Shown in pieces: positions 45,712 through 54,365 of a DNA stretch of 64,000 nucleotides (position 1 is the stretch's first letter; the number at the start of each line of letters is the position of its first letter). Position numbers and translations under genes: made by a program. The notes beneath the pieces are model-generated. The model saw only the letters and a program-made list of their open reading frames with translations. It was not told the origin of the DNA and did no database searches. The DNA lies in assembly GCA_002898215.1 (NCBI GenBank), contig BEIF01000004.1, positions 62,001 through 126,000 of the forward strand, read 5' to 3'. Source of the stretch: a bacterium HR29 (GTDB lineage: Bacteria > Chloroflexota > Dehalococcoidia > Tepidiformales > Tepidiformaceae).

Positions 45712-46620
45712 TCACCGGCCCAGGGCCAAGCCCCCGCCGAAGAGCGCCCCGAAGACGAAAACCAGCCGCGCGGTGTCACGCAGGGCGGTATTCAGCGGCC
45801 GTCCCGAGACGCCGCTGGCAACAGCCCGAGCCGGGCCGCGCGCAACCGGCAAGCTCGCGTAGGCCATCGTCGCCCAGGGAGAAGCGAGCCCCCCCAGCGA
45901 TAGTGCTACCGGTACTGCGTAGGAAACCACGACGAGCGCCAGGTACCAAAGCCGGGTGCCGCGGTCGCCGAGCACGACCGCGAGGGTGATCTTTCCCGCG
46001 CGCGCATCCTGTTCGCGGTCGCGGAGATTGTTGACCACGAGGATGGCTGTGACCAGGGCGCCCATCGGCAGCGAGGCGAGCCACGACAACAAGGGGGCCT
46101 CTTGGGCCTGGACCCACACCGTCCCCACGACCGCCGCCGGCCCGAAGAAGAGGAACACGAAGAGGTCGCCCAGAGCACGGTAGCCGTACGGGAACGGCCC
46201 CCCGGTGTAAGCGACCGCGGCAGCGATGGCGGAGAGACCGATGGCGACGACCGGCCATCCGCCCTCCGCGACCAAGTACACGCCCACGAGAAAGGCAGCA
46301 CCGAACACTGCGACCATGCCGGCGATGAGTTCGCGCTCGCTGAGGAGCCCGAGCTGCGCGGCCCTCGGCGGACCGAGGCGCTCGGCCGTATCCGCGCCGC
46401 GACGGAAGTCGAAGAGGTCGTTGGCGAGGTTGGCGCCGATTTGGAGGAGCACTGCCCCGGCCAGAGCGGCGCAGGCGGGGCCCAGCCGAAACCCTCCGAG
46501 AGCCCAGGCGACGCCCCAGCCCACGAGGACGGGCCCCACCGAAGCGGTGAGCGTGGGCGGGCGCACGGCCAGCCGCCACGCCCCCAGCTTCGAAGTCGTG
46601 GCTGCGACCGCTTCGCTCAC
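45712..46620 (-). CDS. menA: 1,4-dihydroxy-2-naphthoate polyprenyltransferase MenA
   Basis: Membrane UbiA-family prenyltransferase of 302 residues that attaches the isoprenoid chain in menaquinone synthesis. The two aspartate motifs are NLANDLFDFRRGAD (near residue 60) and VNNLRDREQDARAGK (near residue 180), the latter a MenA hallmark. About eight helices. The GTG at 46620 overlaps the menG stop (GTGA), so the two last steps of menaquinone synthesis are cotranscribed; the longer open frame upstream lies inside menG. Confidence 0.93.
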   Translation of the reverse strand: MSEAVAATTSKLGAWRLAVRPPTLTASVGPVLVGWGVAWALGGFRLGPACAALAGAVLLQIGANLANDLFDFRRGADTAERLGPPRAAQLGLLSERELIAGMVAVFGAAFLVGVYLVAEGGWPVVAIGLSAIAAAVAYTGGPFPYGYRALGDLFVFLFFGPAAVVGTVWVQAQEAPLLSWLASLPMGALVTAILVVNNLRDREQDARAGKITLAVVLGDRGTRLWYLALVVVSYAVPVALSLGGLASPWATMAYASLPVARGPARAVASGVSGRPLNTALRDTARLVFVFGALFGGGLALGR

Positions 46621-47315
46621 GCCCTCACCGCCGAAATCGCCTGGATGGCGCCGAACATGAACTGCCGCTTCCGGATGTCGCGGAACCCCGCCTCGCGGAG
46701 CCAGCCGGCGAGCGTGCGCGCATCGGGAAGGTAGACCGCCGACTGGGGAAGATACCGGTACGCCTGGCGATCGCCCGAAAGCCAGCCCCCGACGACCGGT
46801 ACGACGCGCCGGAAGTACAGCCGGTGTCCGGCGCGGAACAGCGGGTTTGCCGGTTCGTCGACCTCCAGGAGGCCCAGCCGTCCGCCCGGCCGCAGCACCC
46901 GCGCCAGCTCGGCGAACACGGGCGGGAGGGCGGCGAAATTGCGCAGGGCGAACCCGCAGAGGGCGGCATCGAAGGAGACGTCGGCAAAGGGAAGCCGGAG
47001 CGCGTCCCCCTGCACCCACTCCGTCCGCGGGACCCCGCGGCGCTGGGCGAGAGCGAGCATCCTACCAGCGAAGTCGAGGCCGACGACCTCCGCCCCGGCC
47101 GCCACGGCGATGGCTGCGAAGTCGCCCGTGCCGCAGGCGAGGTCGAGCACCCGGTCGCCCGGCCGGATGGCCAGACGTCGTACGAGCTCCCGCCGCCAGC
47201 GAAGGTCCGAGCCGCCGGTGAGGATGCGGTTCAGCCGGTCGTAGCGCGGCGCGATGCGGTCGAACATGGTGCGTACGGCGCGCGGCTTCTCCTCTGGAGA
47301 CGGGAGCACGGACAT
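46617..47315 (-). CDS. menG: Demethylmenaquinone methyltransferase MenG/UbiE
   Basis: SAM-dependent methyltransferase of 232 residues finishing menaquinone synthesis. Motifs: VRTMFDRIAPRYDRLNRILTGG at the N-terminus, VLDLACGTGDFAAIAV, VVGLDFAGRMLALAQRR, ALCGFALRNFAALPPVFAELARVLRPGGRL, and YRYLPQSAVYLPDA with the conserved Y.YL..S. The ATG at 47315 was chosen at the start of similarity; no strong ribosome site is visible, and a TTG/GTG start further upstream cannot be excluded. Confidence 0.94.
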   Translation of the reverse strand: MSVLPSPEEKPRAVRTMFDRIAPRYDRLNRILTGGSDLRWRRELVRRLAIRPGDRVLDLACGTGDFAAIAVAAGAEVVGLDFAGRMLALAQRRGVPRTEWVQGDALRLPFADVSFDAALCGFALRNFAALPPVFAELARVLRPGGRLGLLEVDEPANPLFRAGHRLYFRRVVPVVGGWLSGDRQAYRYLPQSAVYLPDARTLAGWLREAGFRDIRKRQFMFGAIQAISAVRA

Positions 47316-47468
47316 GCACCGATCGTCGCAGCCGCGTGGCATAGGGAGAACTGGGTCCATTGGGGAAGCCTCACTACCCCCATCGGCCGACCCAGGATCA
47401 TCGAGGAAGGGAGACGCTTGTGATGCGCAGAACAAGCTGCGCAGTCCGGAACGAGGAGGACTCCAGTC

Positions 47469-48029
47469 ATGAGAATCTCAGCACGGAAGGTCTTCATCGC
47501 CGGCGGCCTCGTCTCCAGCGTCCTGCTGGTGGCGGTGGGCGTCGCCCTCATCGTCATGGGCGTCTGGGGCCGGAGTGAGGTCCGCAGCCAGCTCCGAAGC
47601 GAGCAGATCTACGGCACCGAGGACAGCTCCATCGCCGGCCAACTGGTGGACACCGGCGCAGAGGCGAAGGTCTTCGCGGACACCATCAAGAAGCACGCCC
47701 TCGAAGCAGCTGGCGGCAAGACGTACGCACAGCTAGGCCGCTACCTCAAGGTTGGCGGGGGCGACACCAACAATCCCGACGAAGCGGTGAAGGATGCGAA
47801 CGGGAATCCCGTCGCCAACCCGGCACGGAACACGTGGGTCACGGCTACGGCTCTCCGGACCGCCCTGTACATGTCGTACTTCGCGGAGCAGGTCTCGACC
47901 TTCAGCATCGTGATGGGAGTGGTGCTCATCGTCACGGGCGGCGGCTTCGGGGTGCTCACCCTGGCAGCCCTCTGGCGGCCAGCGATCGTCCGCGAGGAGG
48001 TCACGTCTGCGGTCCCGGCCCACGCCTAG
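47469..48029 (+). CDS. Two-helix membrane protein, unknown function
   Basis: Protein of 186 residues with an N-terminal helix (residues 9-33), an extracytoplasmic domain of about 105 residues rich in Gly, Asn and Asp (GGGDTNNPDEAVKDANGN), and a second helix (about 147-170). The ATG follows GAGGAGG at 8 nt. The leader upstream has a 7-bp hairpin TGCGCAG/CTGCGCA at 47424-47443. It lies between the divergent menG and a conserved-looking gene. I do not recognise the family. Confidence 0.72.
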   Translation: MRISARKVFIAGGLVSSVLLVAVGVALIVMGVWGRSEVRSQLRSEQIYGTEDSSIAGQLVDTGAEAKVFADTIKKHALEAAGGKTYAQLGRYLKVGGGDTNNPDEAVKDANGNPVANPARNTWVTATALRTALYMSYFAEQVSTFSIVMGVVLIVTGGGFGVLTLAALWRPAIVREEVTSAVPAHA

Positions 48030-48048
48030 GGGCGCCCCCCGCTCCCCG

Positions 48049-48078
48049 GACGGCCCCGGCGAGGTTGCCGGGGCCGTC
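48049..48078 (+). terminator. GC-rich terminator-like hairpin
   Basis: A 12-bp stem, GACGGCCCCGGC with GCCGGGGCCGTC, around GAGGTT. It lies after the membrane-protein gene. The following TGGTATCAT looks like the -10 of the next gene rather than a U-tract. Confidence 0.55.
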
Positions 48079-48097
48079 TGGTATCATCGGGGGCGTT

Positions 48098-48877
48098 ATG
48101 GCGAGGCAGCGGAGCGAAGCGCCGGCGCCCCTTCTCGCCGAGGGCGACAAAGCCCTCGCGCCGGCCGACGTCATCGCCGAGATGCGGCGCGCCATCCTCG
48201 AAGGGGAACACTGGTTCACCGCCCTCCTGGAAGCGGTGCGCCGGTGGCGCGTCCCCGAGGAGGTCATCGACGGCCACCGCTACCGCTACCTCATCGGCGG
48301 CGAAGCCTTCGATTGGCTTCGCCTCGCCGAGCGGCTGGTGGACGCAGCCGCCGACCTCATCCCGCCCGAGGAAGCGGAGGCGCTCCTCTTCGAAGGCAGG
48401 TGGCCCATCGAGCTGGCCGAGGAGGAGTTCGCCGCCCGCATCGGCCCGGCCAAGCACTCGGCCCATCTCAACTTCCTCTACGGCGTCCTCGTCGAACAAG
48501 CGCTCCAGCTCTCCGTGGAGGAGGAGCTCCACAAGGAGGCGAGCGCCTGCGTCTGGGGGCTGACCCCACGCGTCGACCGGGGCGTGTACGAGCGGATTTA
48601 TGGCAAGCCCCCAGAGGAGCTGTTCGCCGCCTACTACGAGGAGACGGGCATCATCCTCGAGCGGGAGGTCTCCTACGACGACCTCCTCGAGTTCACGTAC
48701 TGGCTGTTCAAGTACCGGTTGAAGCGTCAGGAGAAGGCGCGGGTGGCGAGCGACACGCGGAAGGGACTGGCGCAGCTCAGCCGGATGGAGATGGCAGTAG
48801 CAGCGCGCCGCCGGGGAGCGCGCCTCGACGAAGCGGAGTTCAGCGAGCGGTACGTGCTCGACGGCGCAGCGGGCTGA
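48098..48877 (+). CDS. Uncharacterised protein, 259 aa
   Basis: Soluble protein of 259 residues, rich in Glu, Arg and Leu and predicted all-helical. Recognisable blocks are RYLIGGEAFDWLRLAERLVD and LEFTYWLFKYRLKRQEKARVA, but I do not know the family. An internal WGLTPRVDRGVYERIYGK block has several aromatic residues. The ATG is preceded by TATCAT (extended TGGTATCAT) 10 nt upstream and no ribosome site, a near-leaderless start. It ends 6 bp from the convergent purH. Confidence 0.72.
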   Translation: MARQRSEAPAPLLAEGDKALAPADVIAEMRRAILEGEHWFTALLEAVRRWRVPEEVIDGHRYRYLIGGEAFDWLRLAERLVDAAADLIPPEEAEALLFEGRWPIELAEEEFAARIGPAKHSAHLNFLYGVLVEQALQLSVEEELHKEASACVWGLTPRVDRGVYERIYGKPPEELFAAYYEETGIILEREVSYDDLLEFTYWLFKYRLKRQEKARVASDTRKGLAQLSRMEMAVAARRRGARLDEAEFSERYVLDGAAG

Positions 48878-48883
48878 CGAGGC

Positions 48884-50446
48884 TCAGTGCCGGAAGTGCC
48901 GGACGCCGGTGAAGACCATCGCCACCCCGTACTGGTCGCAGCAGTCGATGGCGTCCTGGTCGCGGAGGCTACCCCCGGGCTGGATGATCGCCGTGATGCC
49001 GGCCCGACAGGCGCGTTCCACCGCATCGTTCCACGCGAAGGGGAAGAAGGCATCGCTGGCGAGCACGGCCCCCTTCGCCGCTTCGCCCGCCTTCTCGAGG
49101 GCGAGCTCGACGCTCTTCAGGCGGTTCGGCTGGCCCGAGCCCATCCCCAGCAGCCGCGCGTCCTTCGCCACCGTGATGGCGTTGCTCTTCACGTGCTTGA
49201 CGCACCGCCAGGCGAAGGCGAGGTCCCGGCGCTCCTCGTCGGTTGGGGCGCGCTTCGTCACCACCGTCCAGGTCACGTCGTCGGGGCCGAGCTCATCGGC
49301 GTCCTGGAGCAGCCAGCCTCCGCCCACCTGCCGCAAGGAGCGCGTCCCGCGCGCCAAAGGCGGCGCCTCCAGGATGCGCAGGTCGCGCGACTTCCCCTTC
49401 AGCACGGCCAGCCCTTCGGGGGTGTATCCGGGCGCGACCACGATCTCGTAGAACATCCGCGTCTGGCCATCGAGGGGGCTGCGGAACTCGCGGATCTCCC
49501 GCGCCAGACGTTCGTCCACCGGCCGGTTGAAGGCGACGATGCCGCCGAACGCGCTCACGGGGTCGGCGGCCACGGCGAGCCGGTACGCCTCGACCAGGTC
49601 GCCTCGGGAGGCCGCTCCGCACGGGTTCGTGTGCTTCACGATGACGCAGGAGGGCTCGGGGAACTCGTTCACCGCATTCCAGGCCGCGTCGGCATCGAGG
49701 AAGTTGTTGTACGACATCTCCTTGCCGTGATGCTGGACGGCGAGGGCGATGCCGCCCCGGCCCGCGGCAGCGAGCGAGCGGTCGCGGTAGAAGGCGGCGC
49801 GCTGATGGGGGTTCTCGCCGTAGCGCAACGGCTGAACCAGCTCGAGCGGTAGCGTGAGCGATGGCGGAAAGCCTTCGTCCGGCCAGAGCCACTCCGCGAC
49901 GGCGCTGTCGTAGGCCGAAACGTGGGCGAACGCCTTCCAGGCCAGCCGCCGACGGAGGGCGTCGTCGGCGCGGCCCTCGCGGAGCGCTTCGAGGAGCGGT
50001 TCGTAGTCGTCCGGGTCGCACACGACGATGACGTCACGGTGGTTCTTCGCGGCCGCCCGAAGGAGCGTCGGACCGCCGATGTCGATCTGTTCGATGGCCT
50101 CGTCGAAGGTGACCCCGGGACGGGAGACGGTGGCCACGAAGGGGTAGAGGTTGCACGCCACCAGGTCGATGGTGGCGATGCCGTGGCGGTCGAGCGCTTC
50201 GAGGTGGGCCACACGGTCGCGACGGGCGAGGATGCCGGCGTGGATGCGCGGGTGGAGCGTCTTCACCCGCCCGTCGAGCATTTCGGGGAAGCCGGTGACG
50301 TCCTCGACCTTCTGGACGCGCAGGCCAGCGGCGCGGAGGGCTTCGAACGTGCCGCCGGTGGAGACCAGTTCCCAGCCGAGCTCGGCCAGGCCGCGGGCGA
50401 ACGCTTCGATGCCGCGCTTGTCGTAGACGGTGAGCAGCGCACGCAT
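48884..50446 (-). CDS. purH: Bifunctional AICAR transformylase/IMP cyclohydrolase PurH
   Basis: Last two steps of IMP synthesis, 520 residues. The N-terminal cyclohydrolase (MGS-like) domain begins ALLTVYDKRGIEAFARGLAE and has LHPRIHAGILARRD. The C-terminal transformylase has RYGENPHQRAAFY, FLDADAAWN, KHTNPCGAA, SDAFFPF and the final FTGVRHFRH. All are intact. The ATG at 50446 follows GGGAGG with 10-nt spacing. It is monocistronic, convergent with the gene at 48098. No purine riboswitch is seen upstream. Confidence 0.97.
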   Translation of the reverse strand: MRALLTVYDKRGIEAFARGLAELGWELVSTGGTFEALRAAGLRVQKVEDVTGFPEMLDGRVKTLHPRIHAGILARRDRVAHLEALDRHGIATIDLVACNLYPFVATVSRPGVTFDEAIEQIDIGGPTLLRAAAKNHRDVIVVCDPDDYEPLLEALREGRADDALRRRLAWKAFAHVSAYDSAVAEWLWPDEGFPPSLTLPLELVQPLRYGENPHQRAAFYRDRSLAAAGRGGIALAVQHHGKEMSYNNFLDADAAWNAVNEFPEPSCVIVKHTNPCGAASRGDLVEAYRLAVAADPVSAFGGIVAFNRPVDERLAREIREFRSPLDGQTRMFYEIVVAPGYTPEGLAVLKGKSRDLRILEAPPLARGTRSLRQVGGGWLLQDADELGPDDVTWTVVTKRAPTDEERRDLAFAWRCVKHVKSNAITVAKDARLLGMGSGQPNRLKSVELALEKAGEAAKGAVLASDAFFPFAWNDAVERACRAGITAIIQPGGSLRDQDAIDCCDQYGVAMVFTGVRHFRH

Positions 50447-50640
50447 GGGCGATGACCTCCCGAGCTTGGTATCACGGCCCAGGCGGGCGGCCATCCCGAG
50501 GTCCGGGCTCCCCCGCGGTGCTCCGCGCGACGCCAGTCACCCGGACGGCCGCAGGATACCAGATGGAGGGCCCGGCCGGCGATTGCCAGCCTCCTCGGCG
50601 AGGCGTATACCGTGCGTATCTCGAATCGGAGGCGAACGCG

Positions 50641-51531
50641 ATGACGACGCCCGCAGCAGCAGCCGATTTCATCGAGGAGGGAGGGGTCCTCGTCGGGCCG
50701 TGGCGGGAGCCCCGAAACGAGGCCGCCGACCAGCGGGGCAGCATCCACGACGACGAAACGGCACGCCGGCTCGGCTTCCGCGGCGGTACCGTCGCCGGGT
50801 CCATCCACCTGGAGCAGTTCCCGCCCTCGTTCCTCCGTCTCTGGGGGCCACGGTGGTTCGAACGGGGCAGCATCTCGGCCTACTTCCGGAACGCCACCAC
50901 CGACCGCGAGGCGGTCCGCACCTACGTCCGCATCCCCGACAGAACGGACGACGTGCAGACGGAGATCTGGATGGAGGACCGCGAAGGTCGCCAGGTCCTG
51001 GAAGGCACGGCCTCGGTGGGCGACCCCGGGGCGCCGACGCGCCTCGCGCAGCTCCTGGCCAGCCAGCGGACGGGCGGCGACGTGCGCATCCTTGGTCACC
51101 TCGCGCCGGGGACGGAGCTTCCCCCCGTTCCGACGCGCCTTCCGCTGGAGGCAGGCGAACAGCGGATGCGGGTCATCACAGAACCGCTGCCCTGGTATGC
51201 GACGGAGTCGCCCTGGGGCGGCCCGATTGCGACGCCGGCGCTCGTGGTGCGGGCGATGCGGCCGGTGGAACAGGGGATGGACTTACGGCGCCACCGGGCC
51301 GTCGGCCTCTTCGGCGCCATCGAGCTTCGCTTCCTGGCGGGACCGGTGTTCCTCGGCCGCGACTACCAGGTACGAGGGCGGCTCGTGGCCATCGGCGAAA
51401 CCCCGAAATCGGAGTTCGCCTGGTACGAGGCGGTTCTCTTCGAGCCGGAGAGCGGCCGCGACGTGGCGGCGATGCTGATGATGCTCCGCTTCATGAAGGC
51501 GTCCTCGCCGCTCTGGCAGGACCACGCCTGA
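50641..51531 (+). CDS. Uncharacterised protein with MaoC-like hotdog features
   Basis: Protein of 296 residues. The segment QRGSIHDDETARRLGFRGG with VAGSIHLEQF resembles the hydration motif of MaoC-type hotdog enzymes (N.IH.D...A...G....). The C-terminal half has GRDYQVRGRLVAIGETPK, a second hotdog-like strand pair, so a double-hotdog fold is plausible (inference). The ATG follows GGAGGCG at 6 nt. It converges on the ADP-ribosylglycohydrolase, stops abutting. A role in acyl-CoA metabolism is possible but not shown. Confidence 0.72.
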   Translation: MTTPAAAADFIEEGGVLVGPWREPRNEAADQRGSIHDDETARRLGFRGGTVAGSIHLEQFPPSFLRLWGPRWFERGSISAYFRNATTDREAVRTYVRIPDRTDDVQTEIWMEDREGRQVLEGTASVGDPGAPTRLAQLLASQRTGGDVRILGHLAPGTELPPVPTRLPLEAGEQRMRVITEPLPWYATESPWGGPIATPALVVRAMRPVEQGMDLRRHRAVGLFGAIELRFLAGPVFLGRDYQVRGRLVAIGETPKSEFAWYEAVLFEPESGRDVAAMLMMLRFMKASSPLWQDHA

Positions 51532-52629
51532 TCAACCCGCAGGCACGAACGCCCGAACGCGCTCGACCAGTTCGTGGACGCGGCCTGGGTCGCCGCCGTC
51601 GACTTCGCCCGGAAGCCCTTCGCGCCACCGTTCGGGGAAGGCGGCAGCCCCATGGAGCGCGCCGACGGCCGCCCCGACGATGGCCGCCACCGTGTCGTTG
51701 TCGCGGGTGTCGTTTACGGCTCGGACCACCGCCTCCTCGGGATCGTCGGCGTACCACATGAGGATGTAGAGCACGGAGGGCACGGTCTCGAGGAGGTAGG
51801 CGCCCGAGTACCACCCGTTGCACGCCTCGAGGACCGGCTTCCGCTGCCGCCACGCGGATGGCACCGCCCATTCGACGAACCGGGAGAGCGGTCCTTCGAA
51901 TCGGTCCACGAACGGGCCGCCACGGGGCCGATACGACCGGGTCTCGAGCCCGGCGGCCGTGCTCACGAACCGCTCGACCCACCACATAGGGTCGGGCGTC
52001 CGCGCGCACCGGAGCAGCTCCCACAGGATATCGACGAAGGCGATGCAGGAGGCGGTGGACGCCGGGTCCCGGTGGGTTAGGTGCGCGAGCACCGCCGTAT
52101 CGCACCACAGGTCCGCGCTCGGGCGGCGTAGGTGGAGGAGGAGGGCCGGGGCGATGCGCATCAGCGCCCCGTTTCCCGCGGAAGGTTCGCCAACTTCGTA
52201 CCAGGGCACGCCCTGCTGGTACCGCTGGAGCGCGGCCCGGACGGCCGAGCCGATTCCCCTGATTCGGCGCCCCGCGAACCGGCGCAGCAGGCTGTCGGGG
52301 TCCAGCTGCCCGTCCTCAACGAACCCCTCGACCGTCCGGAACGTGAGCTGGGCGTCGTCCGACGGGCGTCCGCGGGGGACGATGCTATCCTGCGGGATGG
52401 CGTAGTCGCGGATTTCGCCGAATCGCCGTCGCCGCTCGGCGGGGAGCATCGATTCGGAAGGGTTCCCGAGCGCGTCGCCGATGGCGACACCCAGCAGCAT
52501 GCCCGCGACGCGGTCGAACAGGAGGTTGGGAGGCAGCGGTTCGGGTACCCGGGCGAGCACGGCTCCCTCGCCGAGCTCGAGGTAGCCGCGGCTCCGCAGC
52601 CATTCGAACCGGCGTCGTTGGGCGGACAC
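51532..52629 (-). CDS. ADP-ribosylglycohydrolase family protein
   Basis: DraG/ARH-type hydrolase of 365 residues that would remove ADP-ribose from proteins or small molecules with two Mg ions. The metal-binding motifs are GVAIGDALGNPSE near residue 50, RPSDDAQLTF, and the C-terminal NDTRDNDTVAAIVGAAVGALHG. An N-terminal extension of about 35 residues is basic. The GTG at 52629 follows AGAGGGG. It is the last gene downstream of the B12-type ECF operon (73 bp gap), which may be coincidental. Confidence 0.88.
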   Translation of the reverse strand: MSAQRRRFEWLRSRGYLELGEGAVLARVPEPLPPNLLFDRVAGMLLGVAIGDALGNPSESMLPAERRRRFGEIRDYAIPQDSIVPRGRPSDDAQLTFRTVEGFVEDGQLDPDSLLRRFAGRRIRGIGSAVRAALQRYQQGVPWYEVGEPSAGNGALMRIAPALLLHLRRPSADLWCDTAVLAHLTHRDPASTASCIAFVDILWELLRCARTPDPMWWVERFVSTAAGLETRSYRPRGGPFVDRFEGPLSRFVEWAVPSAWRQRKPVLEACNGWYSGAYLLETVPSVLYILMWYADDPEEAVVRAVNDTRDNDTVAAIVGAAVGALHGAAAFPERWREGLPGEVDGGDPGRVHELVERVRAFVPAG

Positions 52630-52702
52630 GGAAACCCCTCTGTCGTCAGGTACCACTGTTTGCAATGTCGGCGTGGCCGCCCCTCCCCCAAAGCGGAGCG
52701 GC

Positions 52703-53539
52703 CTATTCCGCCGGCTGAAGCCGCCAGCGGAATCGCGCGTGGAAGCGCAACAACGCCGGCAACAGGGCCCAGCCGGCGGCTGCCAGGGCGGCGACGTTCG
52801 CGAAGCTGCGGAAGAGGTCCCACCCCAGGCTGGTGAGCAGGTAGAAGTTCCAGTAGCGGCGGATGGTCTCGGCGAACCCGAGCCCAGGCTCGTAGGAGAT
52901 GTCCGGACCGCCGACGAAGAAGGGCCAGAACCAGAGGTTGATGATGGCGCCGTAGAGGAGCCCCCACACGAAGCCGAGGGCCAGGAGCGCAGCGTAGTGG
53001 CCCCGCATGCCCAGTCCCAGCCGTTCGACGAGGGGCCGCGCAATCCCCACGCTGAGGCCCATCCAGGCCGACGCGAACATCTGGAAGGGAAGCCAGGGAC
53101 CGACGCCGGCGGTCACGAGCGCCGACAGGAAGAACGAAAAGGCGCCCAGAAGGAACCCCATCCGCGGGCCGAACACATAGGCGCCCATGATGACGAGGAA
53201 GAAGTACAGGTTCGCGCCCGCGGGCAGGGTGAACGTCCGCAGCACGGCTGCGAGGGCCGCGAGCACCCCCAGCGCCGCCAGCGATTTGCTGTCGAGACCG
53301 CCGTTGGTGAGCTCGCCCACCAACAGAGCGAGAGCGAGGGCCGTGACTGCGGCGATGAGGATCGGCCCGTCGCCGCGGTGCATGTACCAGTCGGCATCCG
53401 GCCGCTGCACGTCGGCGAGGAGGAAAGGATAGACGTAGGCCGCCAGCCCCACCAGGTTGAGGAGCACGAAGCTCACGGGAGCCAGCCACCGTGCGGGCAC
53501 GGCAGCGGGCCGAGGGATGACCGCCTCAACCGTCGCCAC
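52703..53539 (-). CDS. ECF transporter S component (putative cobalamin-specific)
   Basis: Membrane substrate-binding (S) subunit of 278 residues with about seven predicted helices. The pattern FFLVIMGAYVFGPRMGFLLGAFSFFLSALVTAGVGPWLPFQ (residues about 115-155, shown in part: GAYVFGPRMGFLLGAF) is typical of EcfS proteins, and WMGLSVGIARPL follows. The start is a GTG after AAGGAGG, overlapping the DUF4430 gene by 14 bp. Cobalamin specificity is inferred from the operon and its riboswitch, not from this protein alone. Confidence 0.83.
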   Translation of the reverse strand: MATVEAVIPRPAAVPARWLAPVSFVLLNLVGLAAYVYPFLLADVQRPDADWYMHRGDGPILIAAVTALALALLVGELTNGGLDSKSLAALGVLAALAAVLRTFTLPAGANLYFFLVIMGAYVFGPRMGFLLGAFSFFLSALVTAGVGPWLPFQMFASAWMGLSVGIARPLVERLGLGMRGHYAALLALGFVWGLLYGAIINLWFWPFFVGGPDISYEPGLGFAETIRRYWNFYLLTSLGWDLFRSFANVAALAAAGWALLPALLRFHARFRWRLQPAE

Positions 53540-54365
53540 GTCGGGACCTCCTTGCAAGGGCGGCAACCGCAATGGCGGCGGCGAGGGCACCGGCGAGGCC
53601 GCCGAATGCGGCGAGGCGGCCCACCGGCAGGCGGTCGGAGCCGGCAGGGGCGCGCTCCTCGGCGGGAGCGAACGTCGGAGAGGGCAGCTCGGGAGCGCCT
53701 GCATGCTCCCCCGCGGTCGGTGAGGCCGGAAGCGGCGTGAAACCCCCGGCCAGCGTCGGCTCCGGCGAGGGCGACTCCTCCCCGGAAGCCGGCGACGCGG
53801 CCGGGCTGGGCGATACGGCACCGGCTCCGGTGGTAGGCGGCGGAGCCGGCGAGCCGGAGGCCGGAGGCGGGCTCCCCGTGGGGGACGGTCCGGCGCCACC
53901 GCAGACGTCCGCGAAGGTGAGCGGAGGAGGCTTCGGCGCGCTCCCGGCCGTGCCCTTCCCCCAACGCCACCCGTGCAGGTCGCCGTGCCGCGCAACCTGC
54001 GATTGGAATCCAAGGGAGGAGTACACCCAGCCGCCGTCGTTCCGCTGGACGAAGTAGGCCCAGTAGGTGCAGTCGCTCAGGTCCTCGCACTGGCAGTGGC
54101 AGCTGGCGAAGTTACCTTGATGGCGGCAGCCGACGCCGTCGATCGCGCAGACCATGCCCGAAAACTGGTTGACGTCGAGCCCGGCGCGCTCCAGCAGTTC
54201 CTGCCCGGTGATCCGGTCCCCCTCGAATGCCACGCAGTACGTCTCGACCCGCCCATCGCCGTAATCGATGACGAGCCCGGCCTCGCCGTCCGCCAGCGCC
54301 GCCAGGGGAAGCGCTGCGACGCACGCGACCGCGACGGGAAGGACGGCGCGGAACAGGCGTCTCAT
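53526..54365 (-). CDS. Membrane-anchored transcobalamin-C-terminal-like (DUF4430) protein
   Basis: Exported protein of 279 residues: signal peptide (1-25), a cysteine-rich DUF4430-type domain (about 28-125), a Pro/Ser/Thr/Ala linker (about 143-245), a C-terminal membrane helix (about 246-268) and RRSRRGDG. Landmarks are YGDGRVETYCVAFEGDRITG, TGQELLERAGL, GVGC, a CHCQC cluster and WAYFVQRNDGGWVYSSLG. The DUF4430 family is related to the C-terminal domain of transcobalamin/intrinsic factor. Position in an ECF operon under a cobalamin riboswitch implies B12 or corrinoid binding on the outer face of the membrane (inference). ATGA overlap with ecfA. Confidence 0.85.
   Translation of the reverse strand: MRRLFRAVLPVAVACVAALPLAALADGEAGLVIDYGDGRVETYCVAFEGDRITGQELLERAGLDVNQFSGMVCAIDGVGCRHQGNFASCHCQCEDLSDCTYWAYFVQRNDGGWVYSSLGFQSQVARHGDLHGWRWGKGTAGSAPKPPPLTFADVCGGAGPSPTGSPPPASGSPAPPPTTGAGAVSPSPAASPASGEESPSPEPTLAGGFTPLPASPTAGEHAGAPELPSPTFAPAEERAPAGSDRLPVGRLAAFGGLAGALAAAIAVAALARRSRRGDG

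Noticed and set aside
45071-45715. Minus-strand open frame of 214 codons across the lysC-menA gap
   Set aside because: Low-complexity Arg/Ser/Pro-rich translation, no ribosome site, and it lies antisense to the two tandem units with their promoters and terminators.
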